A stretch of DNA of 25,117 nt from CAZBDU01 sp964490725 (GTDB lineage: Bacteria; Spirochaetota; Spirochaetia; SZUA-6; DRHE01): contig CAZBDU010000083.1 in the NCBI GenBank assembly GCA_964490725.1, forward strand, positions 1-25,117, read 5' to 3'. Of the stretch, positions 16,709-23,864 are shown piece by piece (the stretch's first letter is position 1; each line of letters starts with the position of its first letter). The position numbers were made by a program, and so were the translations under genes. The notes below the pieces were generated by a model, which saw only the letters and a program-made list of their open reading frames with translations, made no database searches and had not been told where the DNA came from.

Positions 16709-17344
16709 TCAGATCTCATCGGGGGTAGCCAGCTCGTTCTCGCTGCTGCGCCGCCCACGGAACCGCTCCCGGGTGGACTGCAGGGACGGCCGCACCACCT
16801 CTCGTGTCCCCACCACCCAGCTGAGCGGCCTCTTCTCGCTCTGCACCATCTCCTGCAGGCGGGTGAGCCCATACATGAACGCATCCGGGCTGGGGGGGCA
16901 GCCCTGGACGTAGACGTCCACCGGGATGATCTTGTCCACCCCCTGCACCACGCTGTAGATGTCGTACATGCCCCCCGAGTTCGCGCAGGAGCCCAGGGAG
17001 ATCACCCAGCGCGGCTGCATCAGCTGCTCGTAGAGCCTTCTGACCACCGGGGCCATCTTGATGAACACCGTCCCGGCCACCACCATCAGGTCCGCCTCCC
17101 GGGGGCTGCCGCGGATCACCTCCGACCCGAAGCGGGCGATGTCGAAGCGGCTGGTAAGGCTGGTGGCCATCTCCACGTAGCAGCAGGACAGGCCGAAGTT
17201 GAAGGGCCATATCGAGTACTTTCTGCCCCAGGCGAGAAGGCGCTTCAACGTGGAGAGAACGATGTTACCTCCCGGGCCCTGCCCGGCCTCCTTGATGTCG
17301 GGTCCGATGGACTCGGGGACGCTGTAGTCGTTGCGGGTGAGCAT
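16709..17344 (-). CDS. nuoB: NADH-quinone oxidoreductase subunit B ([4Fe-4S] N2)
   Basis: 211 aa, holds cluster N2, the final electron donor to quinone. All four ligands are seen: the tandem pair C54-C55 in LSCCYVEMA, C120 in SLGSCANSGGMYD, and C149 in QGCPPSPDAF. The C-terminal extension ends in TPDEI, like E. coli NuoB. The ATG at 17344 is chosen because AAGAGGT lies about 8 nt upstream and it sits 5 nt after nuoA. The open frame extends 47 codons further into nuoA without family similarity. Confidence 0.97.
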   Translation of the reverse strand: MLTRNDYSVPESIGPDIKEAGQGPGGNIVLSTLKRLLAWGRKYSIWPFNFGLSCCYVEMATSLTSRFDIARFGSEVIRGSPREADLMVVAGTVFIKMAPVVRRLYEQLMQPRWVISLGSCANSGGMYDIYSVVQGVDKIIPVDVYVQGCPPSPDAFMYGLTRLQEMVQSEKRPLSWVVGTREVVRPSLQSTRERFRGRRSSENELATPDEI

Positions 17345-17349
17345 GTGCC

Positions 17350-17739
17350 TTACCTCTTGCCGATGGAGCGCAGATCCCGCAGCTGGCGGGCGGTGCGCCA
17401 GTCGATGGCCCGGTTGCGCCACAGATACGCGATGAGGACGAACAGCGGCACCACGAACACCGCCACGGTGGCGTAGCCTTTCCACCCCACCTCCCGGGCG
17501 GCCACGGCCCAGGCGAACAGGAACACCGACTCCAGGTCAAAGACCACGAAGAGCATGGCCACCAGGTAGTAGCTGGCGGGAAAGCGCACCGGCATGGCGC
17601 CGGTGGTCATGATGCCGGACTCGTAGGGCTGGACGGTGGTCCGCTGCCGGTGCCTCTCCCCGAGGAAGAGGGAAACCACCAGCAGGCCGGGGACCGCCAC
17701 CAGGACGACGACGAAATACAGTGCCAGCGCCCACAACAT
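17350..17739 (-). CDS. nuoA: NADH-quinone oxidoreductase subunit A
   Basis: 129 aa with three membrane segments; first gene of the operon. The conserved loop PYESGIMTTG (39-48) precedes the second helix, and the acidic pair D68 and E70 in FVVFDLESVFLF matches the conserved residues near the quinone chamber. The ATG at 17739 has AAGGAG about 10 nt upstream, and its product begins directly with the first membrane helix. Another in-frame ATG lies 13 codons upstream (17778), but it would overlap the candidate promoter -10 box. Confidence 0.95.
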   Translation of the reverse strand: MLWALALYFVVVLVAVPGLLVVSLFLGERHRQRTTVQPYESGIMTTGAMPVRFPASYYLVAMLFVVFDLESVFLFAWAVAAREVGWKGYATVAVFVVPLFVLIAYLWRNRAIDWRTARQLRDLRSIGKR

Positions 17740-17776
17740 GTGAAACTCACTCCTTACAGTACGCCGTAATACACCC

Positions 17777-17807
17777 ATTCTAATTGGCGCCGGCCGGCGA
17801 TTTCCAA
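17777..17807 (-). promoter_or_regulatory. Candidate nuo operon promoter
   Basis: Reading the minus strand, TTGGAA (17807-17802) is followed after 19 bp by TAGAAT (17782-17777), which matches the -10 consensus at 5 of 6 positions. The nuoA ATG is about 38 nt further on. This is the most AT-rich, promoter-like part of the 158-bp gap between nuoA and the enoyl-CoA hydratase gene. The 19-bp spacer is longer than optimal, which is common in promoters that need an activator or are twisted by one. Assignment is by pattern only. Confidence 0.4.
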
Positions 17808-17808
17808 T
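17783..17808. repeat. Nested dyad in the nuo promoter spacer (possible operator)
   Basis: A perfect 12-bp palindrome (CGCCGGCCGGCG, 17788-17799) fills most of the spacer between the candidate -35 and -10 boxes. It is flanked by the outer inverted pair ATTGG (17783-17787) and CCAAT (17804-17808). In addition, the octamer TACGCCGT occurs at 17760-17767 and 17824-17831, one copy on each side of the promoter. A dimeric regulator site is a reasonable inference, but GC-rich palindromes arise easily in DNA of this composition. Confidence 0.35.
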
Positions 17809-17870
17809 GAAAGGCACAAGTTTTACGCCGTCTCCGCTGGAGGCAGGTGCGCCCCCTTGGGGTCTCTCTG

Positions 17871-17893
17871 AAACAAAACCCCGGCGCGGCGGG
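17871..17893 (-). terminator. Possible weak terminator after the enoyl-CoA hydratase gene
   Basis: On the minus strand, just after the stop codon of the hydratase gene, a short GC-rich stem (CCCG/CGGG with a 6-nt loop, 17893-17880) is followed by TTTTGTTT (17878-17871). This is the only stem plus T-tract noticed in the window. The stem is only 4 bp, so termination would be inefficient. It would separate the upstream acyl-CoA genes from nuo. Confidence 0.35.
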
Positions 17894-17897
17894 CACC

Positions 17898-18671
17898 TCA
17901 GCCCCGGCGAGGCTTCTTGCGCGCCAGGAAAGCGCGCACCCCTTCCCGGATCTCCTCACCGCTGAAGGCCCGGGCTGTCAGCTCCAGGCTGCGCTGCAGA
18001 GCGCTCTCCTCGTCCAGATCGAGGGCCGCCCGGATCGCCTCCCTGCAAAGCGCCAGGGCCTCGGGTGGAAGCCCGGCCAGCCGCCGGGCGAGCTGAGTCG
18101 CTTCCTCAAGCGCCCCTCCCGGCGGCGCCATACTGTCCACCAACCCCCAGGACAGGGCCGTGCGCGCGTCCACCGGCCGGGCCAGCAGCATCATCTGGCG
18201 CGTGCGGCCCGCGCCGATCCTGCGCGCCGCCCTCACCGGGCCGCCGCTTCCGGGGAACACACCCAGCGTGACCTCCGGAAAGGAAAGGGTGGCGTTCTCC
18301 GCGGCCACGATCAGGTCGCAGCACAACGCCAGCTCCAGCCCGCCGCCCACCGCGGAGGCCTGGAGGGCGGCCACGGTGGGCCTGGGAAAGTGGGCGAGCG
18401 CCGAATAGGCGCGGTTCTCGGGCCCGGACTTGCGGGGCACCACTGCCCCCGGCTCCATAAGGTCCGGAAACTCCCGGATGTCGGAGCCGCCGCAGAACGC
18501 CCGTTCCCCCGCCCCCGTCACCACCAGCGCCCGCAGCCCCGCCTCCCGGGCCAGGCGCTCCAGAGCCTCCGACAGCTCGCGGATGAGCTCTATGGTGACC
18601 AGGTTGAGCGGGGGGTTGTCCAGGGTAAGCGTCCCGATTTCTCCGTCGACGGCCACGCGGACCAGGCTCAT
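17898..18671 (-). CDS. Enoyl-CoA hydratase/isomerase family protein (crotonase fold)
   Basis: 257 aa, full family length. Crotonases hydrate or isomerise acyl-CoA thioesters. The oxyanion-hole elements are FCGGSDIREF (59-68) and ASAVGGGLELALCCD (105-119). Both catalytic glutamates of true hydratases are in place: E113 (GGGLELAL) and E133 (SFPEVTLG). This favours 2-enoyl-CoA hydratase over isomerase or non-catalytic homologues, but chain length cannot be told. The ATG at 18671 overlaps the CoA-transferase stop by 4 bp (ATGA) and has a GGAGAGGAGAG ribosome binding site. Coupling to a CoA-transferase suggests both act on the same short-chain acyl-CoA. Confidence 0.9.
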   Translation of the reverse strand: MSLVRVAVDGEIGTLTLDNPPLNLVTIELIRELSEALERLAREAGLRALVVTGAGERAFCGGSDIREFPDLMEPGAVVPRKSGPENRAYSALAHFPRPTVAALQASAVGGGLELALCCDLIVAAENATLSFPEVTLGVFPGSGGPVRAARRIGAGRTRQMMLLARPVDARTALSWGLVDSMAPPGGALEEATQLARRLAGLPPEALALCREAIRAALDLDEESALQRSLELTARAFSGEEIREGVRAFLARKKPRRG

Positions 18672-20314
18672 GGTCTCTCCTCTCCGCCGGGCTGGGACAA
18701 CGGGGCGCCCCCGGAGGGGGCCCGGGCCGGGCCGGCCTCGCGGCGGCGCGGCTCCCGCCTCCGAAACTCGACCGCCAGCCCCATCGGCTCCGGGCGGAAC
18801 AGCCGCGGGTCCATGGTGCGGAGATCCGGAGCGACCCGCACCGGAAAGCCGATCTTCCCGAGCACGTCCCTCTCGAGAGAGACCCCGGCGGCCACCTCGA
18901 TCAGCTCCAGCCCCTCCGCTGTGAGCAGGAGCACCGCCCGGCCCGTTACGTACAGGACGCGCTGGGCGCGCTTTCGCGCGTAGGAGCCGCTGAAGGTGAC
19001 CTGCTCCACCTCCGGCACGAACTTCTGCACCGTTCCCTCGCGGCGCAGCTCCACACCGCCCTTCCCGTCGGGGACCACCTCCAGGCCGCCTGTGGTGAGG
19101 GTGCCGGAGAACACCACCACCGGCGTGCCCTGGCTGATGTTGATGAACCCTCCGGGGCCGGCCACCGTCCCGCCGAAGCGGCTGACGTTCACGTTGCCGG
19201 CCCGGTCCACCTGGGCGAAGGAGAGGAAGGCGATGTCCAGCCCCCCGCCGTCGTAGAAGTCGAACTGGTAGGGCTGGTCAACCATGGCCTCGAAGTTGAC
19301 CCCCGCTCCTGCGTCCTTTCCCATTGCGGGCGCGCCCCCCACGATCCCCTGCTCCACCGTGAGGGTGGTGTCCCCCAGAAACCCCTCCTCCACCGCCACC
19401 GGCGCGATGCCGTTGGACACGCCGAACCCCAGATTCACCACGTCCCCGGGCCGGAGCTCCATGGCGGCCCGCCGGGCCATCACCTTGCGGATGTCCAGCG
19501 GGAGGCGGGGAATCGCCGCCGCCGGCTGCCGGATCAGCCCGGCATAGCCGGGATGCATCCGCTGCTGGTAGGTCTGGCACTGGTCCGGCGCCTCCACCAC
19601 CCGGTCCACCAGGATTCCCGGGACCTTCACTTCCTTGCCGGGAATGCTGCCCGCGGCGGCGGTTCGCGCGGCCTGCGCCACCACCAGGCCGCCGCGCCTG
19701 TGGACTGCGGCGGCGATGGACAGATTCTCCCCGAAGTAGGCCTCCTCCTCCGCGCTGAGGTTCCCGTTCTCGTCCGCCGTGGTGCCGCGGATCAGGGCCA
19801 CCTCCACCGGCAGGGAGCGATAGAACAGAAGCTCCCGGCCGTCCACCTCCACCAGCCGCACCAGCTCCTCCCGGCTGCCCTCGTTCTGCCGCCCTCCCGA
19901 AAAACGCGGATCCACAAAGGTCTGCAACCCCACCGTAGTCAGCAGCCCCGGCCGGCCGGCGGCCATCTCCCGGCACAGCTGGGAGAGCACCCCCTGAGGC
20001 AGCAGGTAGGCCTCGATCTGCCCGGAGGCCGCCAGGGCCGCCAGGCGCGGGCAGTTGTTGAGCCCCCCGGTGATCACCCGCCGCACCAGCCCCGGCAGGG
20101 CCAGACGGTTGAATCCGGCTTCGGCCCAATCGCCGATGGACACCACGCTGAGCAGCGTCAGGTCCCGGGGCCGACCTTCCCCCTGAAAGCGCTCGGCGAG
20201 CGCCGCGATGAGCGCCTCCGGAACGCCGTGACCGCCGCCGGAGCCGCCCACCAACACCCACGCCCCGTCCCGAATCTCCCGCACCGCCTGGGCGGCGGAG
20301 CTCAGCTTCGACAC
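18668..20314 (-). CDS. Family I CoA-transferase (acetate/propionate CoA-transferase, YdiF-like)
   Basis: 548 aa containing both halves (alpha and beta) in one chain, as in E. coli YdiF and propionate CoA-transferases. It moves CoA between short-chain carboxylates. The nucleophilic glutamate is E321 in TLTVEQGIVGG; the conserved stretches GVLSQLCREMAAGRPGLLT (108-126), TFVDPR (132-137) and FDFYDGGGLDIAFLSFAQVD (351-370) are present. A proline/arginine-rich tail of about 30 residues extends beyond the usual end. The GTG at 20314 has GGGAGG about 7 nt upstream and gives the family N-terminus; the frame is open another 101 codons upstream through DUF488 shadow sequence. It is followed by the hydratase gene with an ATGA overlap. 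Substrate is not determined. Confidence 0.92.
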   Translation of the reverse strand: MSKLSSAAQAVREIRDGAWVLVGGSGGGHGVPEALIAALAERFQGEGRPRDLTLLSVVSIGDWAEAGFNRLALPGLVRRVITGGLNNCPRLAALAASGQIEAYLLPQGVLSQLCREMAAGRPGLLTTVGLQTFVDPRFSGGRQNEGSREELVRLVEVDGRELLFYRSLPVEVALIRGTTADENGNLSAEEEAYFGENLSIAAAVHRRGGLVVAQAARTAAAGSIPGKEVKVPGILVDRVVEAPDQCQTYQQRMHPGYAGLIRQPAAAIPRLPLDIRKVMARRAAMELRPGDVVNLGFGVSNGIAPVAVEEGFLGDTTLTVEQGIVGGAPAMGKDAGAGVNFEAMVDQPYQFDFYDGGGLDIAFLSFAQVDRAGNVNVSRFGGTVAGPGGFINISQGTPVVVFSGTLTTGGLEVVPDGKGGVELRREGTVQKFVPEVEQVTFSGSYARKRAQRVLYVTGRAVLLLTAEGLELIEVAAGVSLERDVLGKIGFPVRVAPDLRTMDPRLFRPEPMGLAVEFRRREPRRREAGPARAPSGGAPLSQPGGEERP

Positions 20315-20340
20315 GACCCGCCTCCCTGAGCCCCCCGGCC

Positions 20341-20694
20341 CTACGCGCGCCCTTCCAGGTAGTCGCGAAGCGCCACGGCGTTGTTCCGCTCCCGGTCCCT
20401 GGCGGCGTACACGAGGGTCACGGTTCCCCGGGAGGCCTCCCGGCGCAGCCTTGCCACCGCCTCGCCGGCCCCCTCCAGCTCCTGGAAGTACCGCCGGCGG
20501 AACTCCTCCCAGGCTGTGGGGTTGCCGTGGAACTCCCGGCGCAGCGCGTCGCTGGGGGCCAGCTCCTTGGCCCACCAGTCGATCCGCGCCCGCTCCTTGC
20601 TCACCCCCCGCGGCCAAAGCCGATCCACCAGGATGCGCGTCCCGTCCTCGCCGGAAGGCTCCTCGTAGGCGCGCTTCAACTGCATAGCGTTCAT
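20341..20694 (-). CDS. DUF488 family protein (YeaO-like)
   Basis: 117 aa. The characteristic DUF488 stretches are present: ILVDRLWPRGVSKE, the WAKELAPS segment, LRREFHGNP, and near the end TLVYAARDRERNNA. The length is normal for the short YeaO-like branch. The molecular function of this family is not settled, so none is assigned. The ATG at 20694 has GGAGGAG 7 nt upstream and overlaps the stop of the beta-propeller gene by 4 bp (ATGA). The CoA-transferase gene follows after 26 nt. Confidence 0.88.
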   Translation of the reverse strand: MNAMQLKRAYEEPSGEDGTRILVDRLWPRGVSKERARIDWWAKELAPSDALRREFHGNPTAWEEFRRRYFQELEGAGEAVARLRREASRGTVTLVYAARDRERNNAVALRDYLEGRA

Positions 20695-21674
20695 GGCTCT
20701 CCTCCGTAGCGGATCACCACCAGCTTGTCCGTCCCCGACTCCGCTCCCCACAGCTCGCCCGGCCGGCCCAGCATCTGCCGCACCGCCGCACCCGGACTGG
20801 GAAGCGGATAGGGGGTGAACTTCCCCTCTTCGGGGTCGTAGGAGAGAATGGCGTTGGCGGTGAAATCGCTCACCCATACGGTGTCGCGCTGGTCCACGAA
20901 CACGGCGTAGGGTCGCGGACGCGTTCCAGGAAGCGCACGCCCGCTCCAGGCGCCCGTGGACGGGTCGTAGGACAGCAGGTTGCCCGAGCTCCAGCCGGTG
21001 ATCCACAGCACTCCGCGGGAGTCCGGCCAGACCCGACGCGTCCCCGGTCCGGCCCCGGGGGGTTTCAGAGCTTCCACCCGCCCGGAGGCAGGATCGATCC
21101 GCCCCAGGTAGCTTCCCGCCAGCGACGCGTAGTACACGTAGCCGTCCGGGGCGGCGGCGATCCCGTAGGGACCGTACCCGCGGGGCGCATCGTAGACGTG
21201 CATCTCCCCGCTGGCAGGATCGAGGCTGCCGTAGATGCCTGACTGCCCCGTAAACCAGAGCCGTCCCCGTCTATCGAAGGCGGCGGTATTGAGATTCGCG
21301 TACCCGGTGCCCTCCGGCAGCGGATACCGGCTGATCTGCTCCGTCTGCGGGTCCACCCGCACCAGCGCGTTCAGCCCGCCATCGGTGACCCAGGGCGCCC
21401 TGTCGGAGGCCAGGATCACTCCGTGCGGCCGCGATCCCCGACCCAAGGGGATCTGCCTGATGCTGCCCGTAGCCGGGTCCAGCCGTTCCAGCGCCCCCGC
21501 GTGCTGCGCGGTGTACCACACCCCTCCGTCGGCGGCGGGGGCCACGTCATGGGGGTGTGACCCCGGCGGCAGCTCGTATTCCTGCAGGACCGGCGCCGCC
21601 CCCAGCGGTGCGGCCGCAACCGCCAGCACCGCCAGAGCCCGCGCGAAGCCGGCCCCGGCTGCTCCTGCACTCAT
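20691..21674 (-). CDS. Secreted SMP-30/virginiamycin B lyase-like beta-propeller protein
   Basis: 327 aa. An N-terminal hydrophobic stretch ending in AAAPLGAA (about 14-27) looks like a signal peptide, so the protein is probably exported. Six repeats of the blade type, with the cores LDPATG, VDPQTE, LDPASG, IDPASG, YDPSTG and YDPEEG followed by short strands, show a beta-propeller like Vgb and gluconolactonase relatives. The LWFTE element that carries a catalytic glutamate in virginiamycin B lyase reads LWFTG, LWITG and VWVSD at the comparable places, so streptogramin lyase activity is unlikely. Binding or an unknown lyase role is possible. The ATG at 21674 has GGAGGGGG about 11 nt upstream. 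The gene is coupled to DUF488. Confidence 0.82.
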   Translation of the reverse strand: MSAGAAGAGFARALAVLAVAAAPLGAAPVLQEYELPPGSHPHDVAPAADGGVWYTAQHAGALERLDPATGSIRQIPLGRGSRPHGVILASDRAPWVTDGGLNALVRVDPQTEQISRYPLPEGTGYANLNTAAFDRRGRLWFTGQSGIYGSLDPASGEMHVYDAPRGYGPYGIAAAPDGYVYYASLAGSYLGRIDPASGRVEALKPPGAGPGTRRVWPDSRGVLWITGWSSGNLLSYDPSTGAWSGRALPGTRPRPYAVFVDQRDTVWVSDFTANAILSYDPEEGKFTPYPLPSPGAAVRQMLGRPGELWGAESGTDKLVVIRYGGEP

Positions 21675-21746
21675 CGCTGCTTCCCCCTCCCCCGGCGGCG
21701 GCCCCGTTCGGCGCCGCCCGGGAAGGCGGAAGGCGCAGGCTCCTAC

Positions 21747-22067
21747 CTAGCCCAGCCGCTCCGCCGGCACCACCACCAGGCGGTAGATCTCCTCTCTGCG
21801 GTTGTCGATCCCCGCCTGCTGCAGGACCTCCTGAAAGCCCTCCAGAGCCTCCCTGCTTTCCACCACGCCGAAGAACAACAGGGAGTACCTCTCCTTCTCG
21901 TCGGGCGCCCGGAACAGGCCGGTGAACATCGGAAAGGTCTGCTCCAGGGTCTTGTCCAGGTTCAGCCCTTCCACGATGGTGGCCCTCTTGATTTCGGCAG
22001 AGGTCAACGCCAGCACGATGTCTTCCCGGTAGTCGCGATCGAACAGCTGCAGAATGTAGAAGTACAT
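21747..22067 (-). CDS. Small protein with PII-like fold pattern, antiporter-linked
   Basis: 106 aa, not recognised as a named family by motif. The predicted order is beta (YFYILQLF), helix (REDIVLALTSAEI), beta (ATIVEGLN), a loop region (about 37-60), beta (YSLLFFGVVE), helix (ALEGFQEVLQQAG), beta (EEIYRLVVVP). This is the ferredoxin-like pattern of PII and PII-like signal proteins such as those paired with bicarbonate and cation transporters. The loop residues do not match the classical PII T-loop. It starts at 22067 with TGATG, overlapping the antiporter stop by 1 nt, and has AAGGAGG 6 nt upstream, so the two proteins are probably made together. A regulatory role on the antiporter is inference from fold pattern and neighbour. 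Confidence 0.6.
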   Translation of the reverse strand: MYFYILQLFDRDYREDIVLALTSAEIKRATIVEGLNLDKTLEQTFPMFTGLFRAPDEKERYSLLFFGVVESREALEGFQEVLQQAGIDNRREEIYRLVVVPAERLG

Positions 22068-23290
22068 CACCCGCCTCCTTCCTGGATCTCCCCGGCGGCC
22101 GTGAGGCTGGCCTTGGTCAACAGGGGGCCGGCCACCTCGGTGATCAGCGTCGTGAACAGCAGGATGTTGATCACCAGGCTGGCCAGCTCGTTTCCATCGG
22201 GGCCGAACCTGCCGCCGCCGAAGCGGTTCTGCACGGCCAGGGCCAGCGCGATGGCCACCCCCACCTGCGGGACCAGCGAGAAGCCGATATAGCGGCGAAC
22301 CGACTTCTGGGCCCCTCCCACCAGCGCCCCAAGGGTTGCCCCCGAGATCTTGCCCAGGGCCCGCGCCCCGGTGTAGGCCAGCCCCAGCAGCCCGATCTGC
22401 AGGATAAGGCCCACGTTCAGATGGGCACCCGCCAGGATGAAGAACAGCGGCAGGATGACCGGGGAGAGAGCCTCCAGATTGGTGCGCGTGCGGTTGCCCA
22501 GCATGAGGTTGGAGTTCGTCAGCAAGATGCCGAAGCTCATGATGGTGAGCAGCTCCGAGAGATTCAGGAAGTCCGACACCCCCAGGAGCAGCACCACCAT
22601 GGCAAAGGAGGCCATCCTCAGGTTCTCCGGATCGCGCACCTTGCGCAGCAGGAAGTAGCACAGCAGCCCCGCCGCCAGTCCCACGCCCACGGACTCCCCG
22701 ATGGTGATGAACGGACGGGTGATCATCACGACCAGGTTCACTCCTTCACCCTTGAGAATCCCCTCTGCAAAGAGGGAGGCGAACACGTAGATGATCAGCG
22801 CGAAGGCGTCGTCGATCCCCACCACGCCCATGATGGTGGAGGTCAGGGGACCCTTTGCCTTGAACTGCCGGATCACGTACACCGTGGCCGCAGGCGCAGT
22901 GGCGGACGCAACGGCCCCGAGAATGAGGGCGAACTCAGGCTTGCCGGGAAAGAACAGGTACACCGTGCCGGCAACGAACAGGAACGCCAGGGAGGCCTCC
23001 AGGCAGGCGATGACGATGATGCTCCTGCCCAGCTGCCGCAGCGTCCGGGCGTCCAGCTCACTGCCGATCACGAAGGCGATCAGTCCTACCCCCAGCCGGG
23101 TGAGGAAGTCCAGGCTGGCCAGCGCCGGCGCCGGAAAGATCCGCAGCACCGACATGCCCACCACCACGCCCAGGATGACGTAGATGGTCACCGCCGGGAA
23201 ATGCAGCCTGTCCGAAAAGAGGAACTTGGCCACGAAGGCCACGAACAGAACCGCACCGACGTAGAAGAGGAAGTTGGTCGAGGCGTCCAC
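22067..23290 (-). CDS. Cation/proton antiporter, CPA (NhaP/Kef/NapA-like) superfamily
   Basis: 407 aa with about 12-13 membrane segments. The ion-binding pair D160-D161 lies in GVVGIDDAFALIIYVF, and the unwound-helix segment SATAPAATVYVIRQF (129-143) precedes it. Two adjacent aspartates are typical of electrogenic CPA2-type exchangers. The ion (sodium, potassium or other) cannot be read from sequence, and no cytoplasmic TrkA-N domain is attached. The GTG at 23290 gives the N-terminus just before the first helix; its ribosome binding site (GGGG about 9 nt upstream) is only fair. It follows the EIIA gene by 14 nt and overlaps the PII-like gene, making a three-gene unit. Confidence 0.88.
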   Translation of the reverse strand: MDASTNFLFYVGAVLFVAFVAKFLFSDRLHFPAVTIYVILGVVVGMSVLRIFPAPALASLDFLTRLGVGLIAFVIGSELDARTLRQLGRSIIVIACLEASLAFLFVAGTVYLFFPGKPEFALILGAVASATAPAATVYVIRQFKAKGPLTSTIMGVVGIDDAFALIIYVFASLFAEGILKGEGVNLVVMITRPFITIGESVGVGLAAGLLCYFLLRKVRDPENLRMASFAMVVLLLGVSDFLNLSELLTIMSFGILLTNSNLMLGNRTRTNLEALSPVILPLFFILAGAHLNVGLILQIGLLGLAYTGARALGKISGATLGALVGGAQKSVRRYIGFSLVPQVGVAIALALAVQNRFGGGRFGPDGNELASLVINILLFTTLITEVAGPLLTKASLTAAGEIQEGGG

Positions 23291-23304
23291 CGCGGCCGGC
23301 CCCG

Positions 23305-23751
23305 CTACAGGTTCTCGAACTGGCGCAGCACGGCGTCCGCATCGGCGGCACCGATCAACGCCTCCCGGCGCTCCTCGTTGCGTATGAGCAGGGTGAGCTT
23401 GGCCAGGATCTGCAGGTAGTGATGGTGGTTCTCCGGTCCTCCGATCAGGAAGACGAGCCGGACCGGCTTGCCGTCCAGGCTGTCCCAGTCCACCCCCTTG
23501 GGGACGATCCCGACCGTTATGAAGAATCGCGACACGTAGGGACACTTCACGTGAGGAAGAGCCACGCCTTGCCCGATGCCGGTGCTGACGATCTCCTCCC
23601 TCTCCAGGACGGCCTGCCGAAACCGCTCGTAGTCGGTGATATTGTCGCCGTCCCGGGACGCCTCGATCAGCCTCTCCAGAACGTCCATCTTCGACCCGCC
23701 GGAGAGGAAGGTCACCCGCTTCTTGTCTATGAACTCGTTCAAGTACACCAT
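23305..23751 (-). CDS. PTS EIIA-like (fructose/nitrogen type) domain protein
   Basis: 148 aa, a single EIIA type-2 domain. The active-site region STGIGQGVALPHVK (56-69) contains the phosphorylatable His67. The rest, including VRLVFLIGGPENHHHYLQIL and the final helices, follows the family. Stand-alone EIIA domains of this kind are often regulators (PtsN-like) instead of sugar carriers, and no EIIB or EIIC gene is seen nearby. The ATG at 23751 has GAGGAG about 8 nt upstream. Being first in a unit with a cation antiporter suggests control of ion transport by phosphorylation state, similar in concept to PtsN effects on potassium uptake; that is inference. Confidence 0.88.
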   Translation of the reverse strand: MVYLNEFIDKKRVTFLSGGSKMDVLERLIEASRDGDNITDYERFRQAVLEREEIVSTGIGQGVALPHVKCPYVSRFFITVGIVPKGVDWDSLDGKPVRLVFLIGGPENHHHYLQILAKLTLLIRNEERREALIGAADADAVLRQFENL

Positions 23752-23817
23752 CAGATAGCTCCTCGTAGTCCGTTAGATATAGTGTAATGAATCCACCGGC
23801 GATATTCTACGATGGAC
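23752..23817 (-). promoter_or_regulatory. AT-rich upstream region of the EIIA gene, probable promoter
   Basis: This is among the most AT-rich short stretches in the window, in contrast to its GC-rich surroundings. On the minus strand it contains TACACT and TATATC (around 23787-23776) as -10 candidates, but no good -35 at the right distance. The EIIA ribosome binding site lies at its downstream end. The promoter is inferred from composition and position. Confidence 0.35.
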
Positions 23818-23864
23818 CGGCGCGCTCCCGCGCGCCGCCAGGCCAGCCGGGCCTCCGCCGGCTG
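23818..23864. repeat. Two adjacent perfect GC-rich hairpins
   Basis: Hairpin one (23818-23837) has an 8-bp perfect stem CGGCGCGC/GCGCGCCG with a TCCC loop. Hairpin two (23844-23864) has a 7-bp perfect stem CAGCCGG/CCGGCTG with a 7-nt loop. They are 6 bp apart and lie directly after the point where NRAMP similarity stops. No T-tract follows on either strand, so they are not standard terminators. They could act as RNA structure in the EIIA leader or mark a deletion junction. Confidence 0.5.

Noticed and set aside
13160..16913. Plus-strand open frames of more than 600 codons across nuoF, nuoE, nuoCD and nuoB
   Set aside because: Shadow frames created by third-position GC bias; no ribosome binding site, domain or motif supports them.
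20691..21674. Streptogramin (virginiamycin B) resistance gene
   Set aside because: The fold is similar, but the expected glutamate-bearing motif is changed and a signal peptide is present; resistance should not be called from this sequence.
21694..21718. GC-rich hairpin (7-bp stem, 11-nt loop) between the PII-like and beta-propeller genes
   Set aside because: No T-tract on either strand, and the loop is long; such structures are frequent by chance at this GC content.
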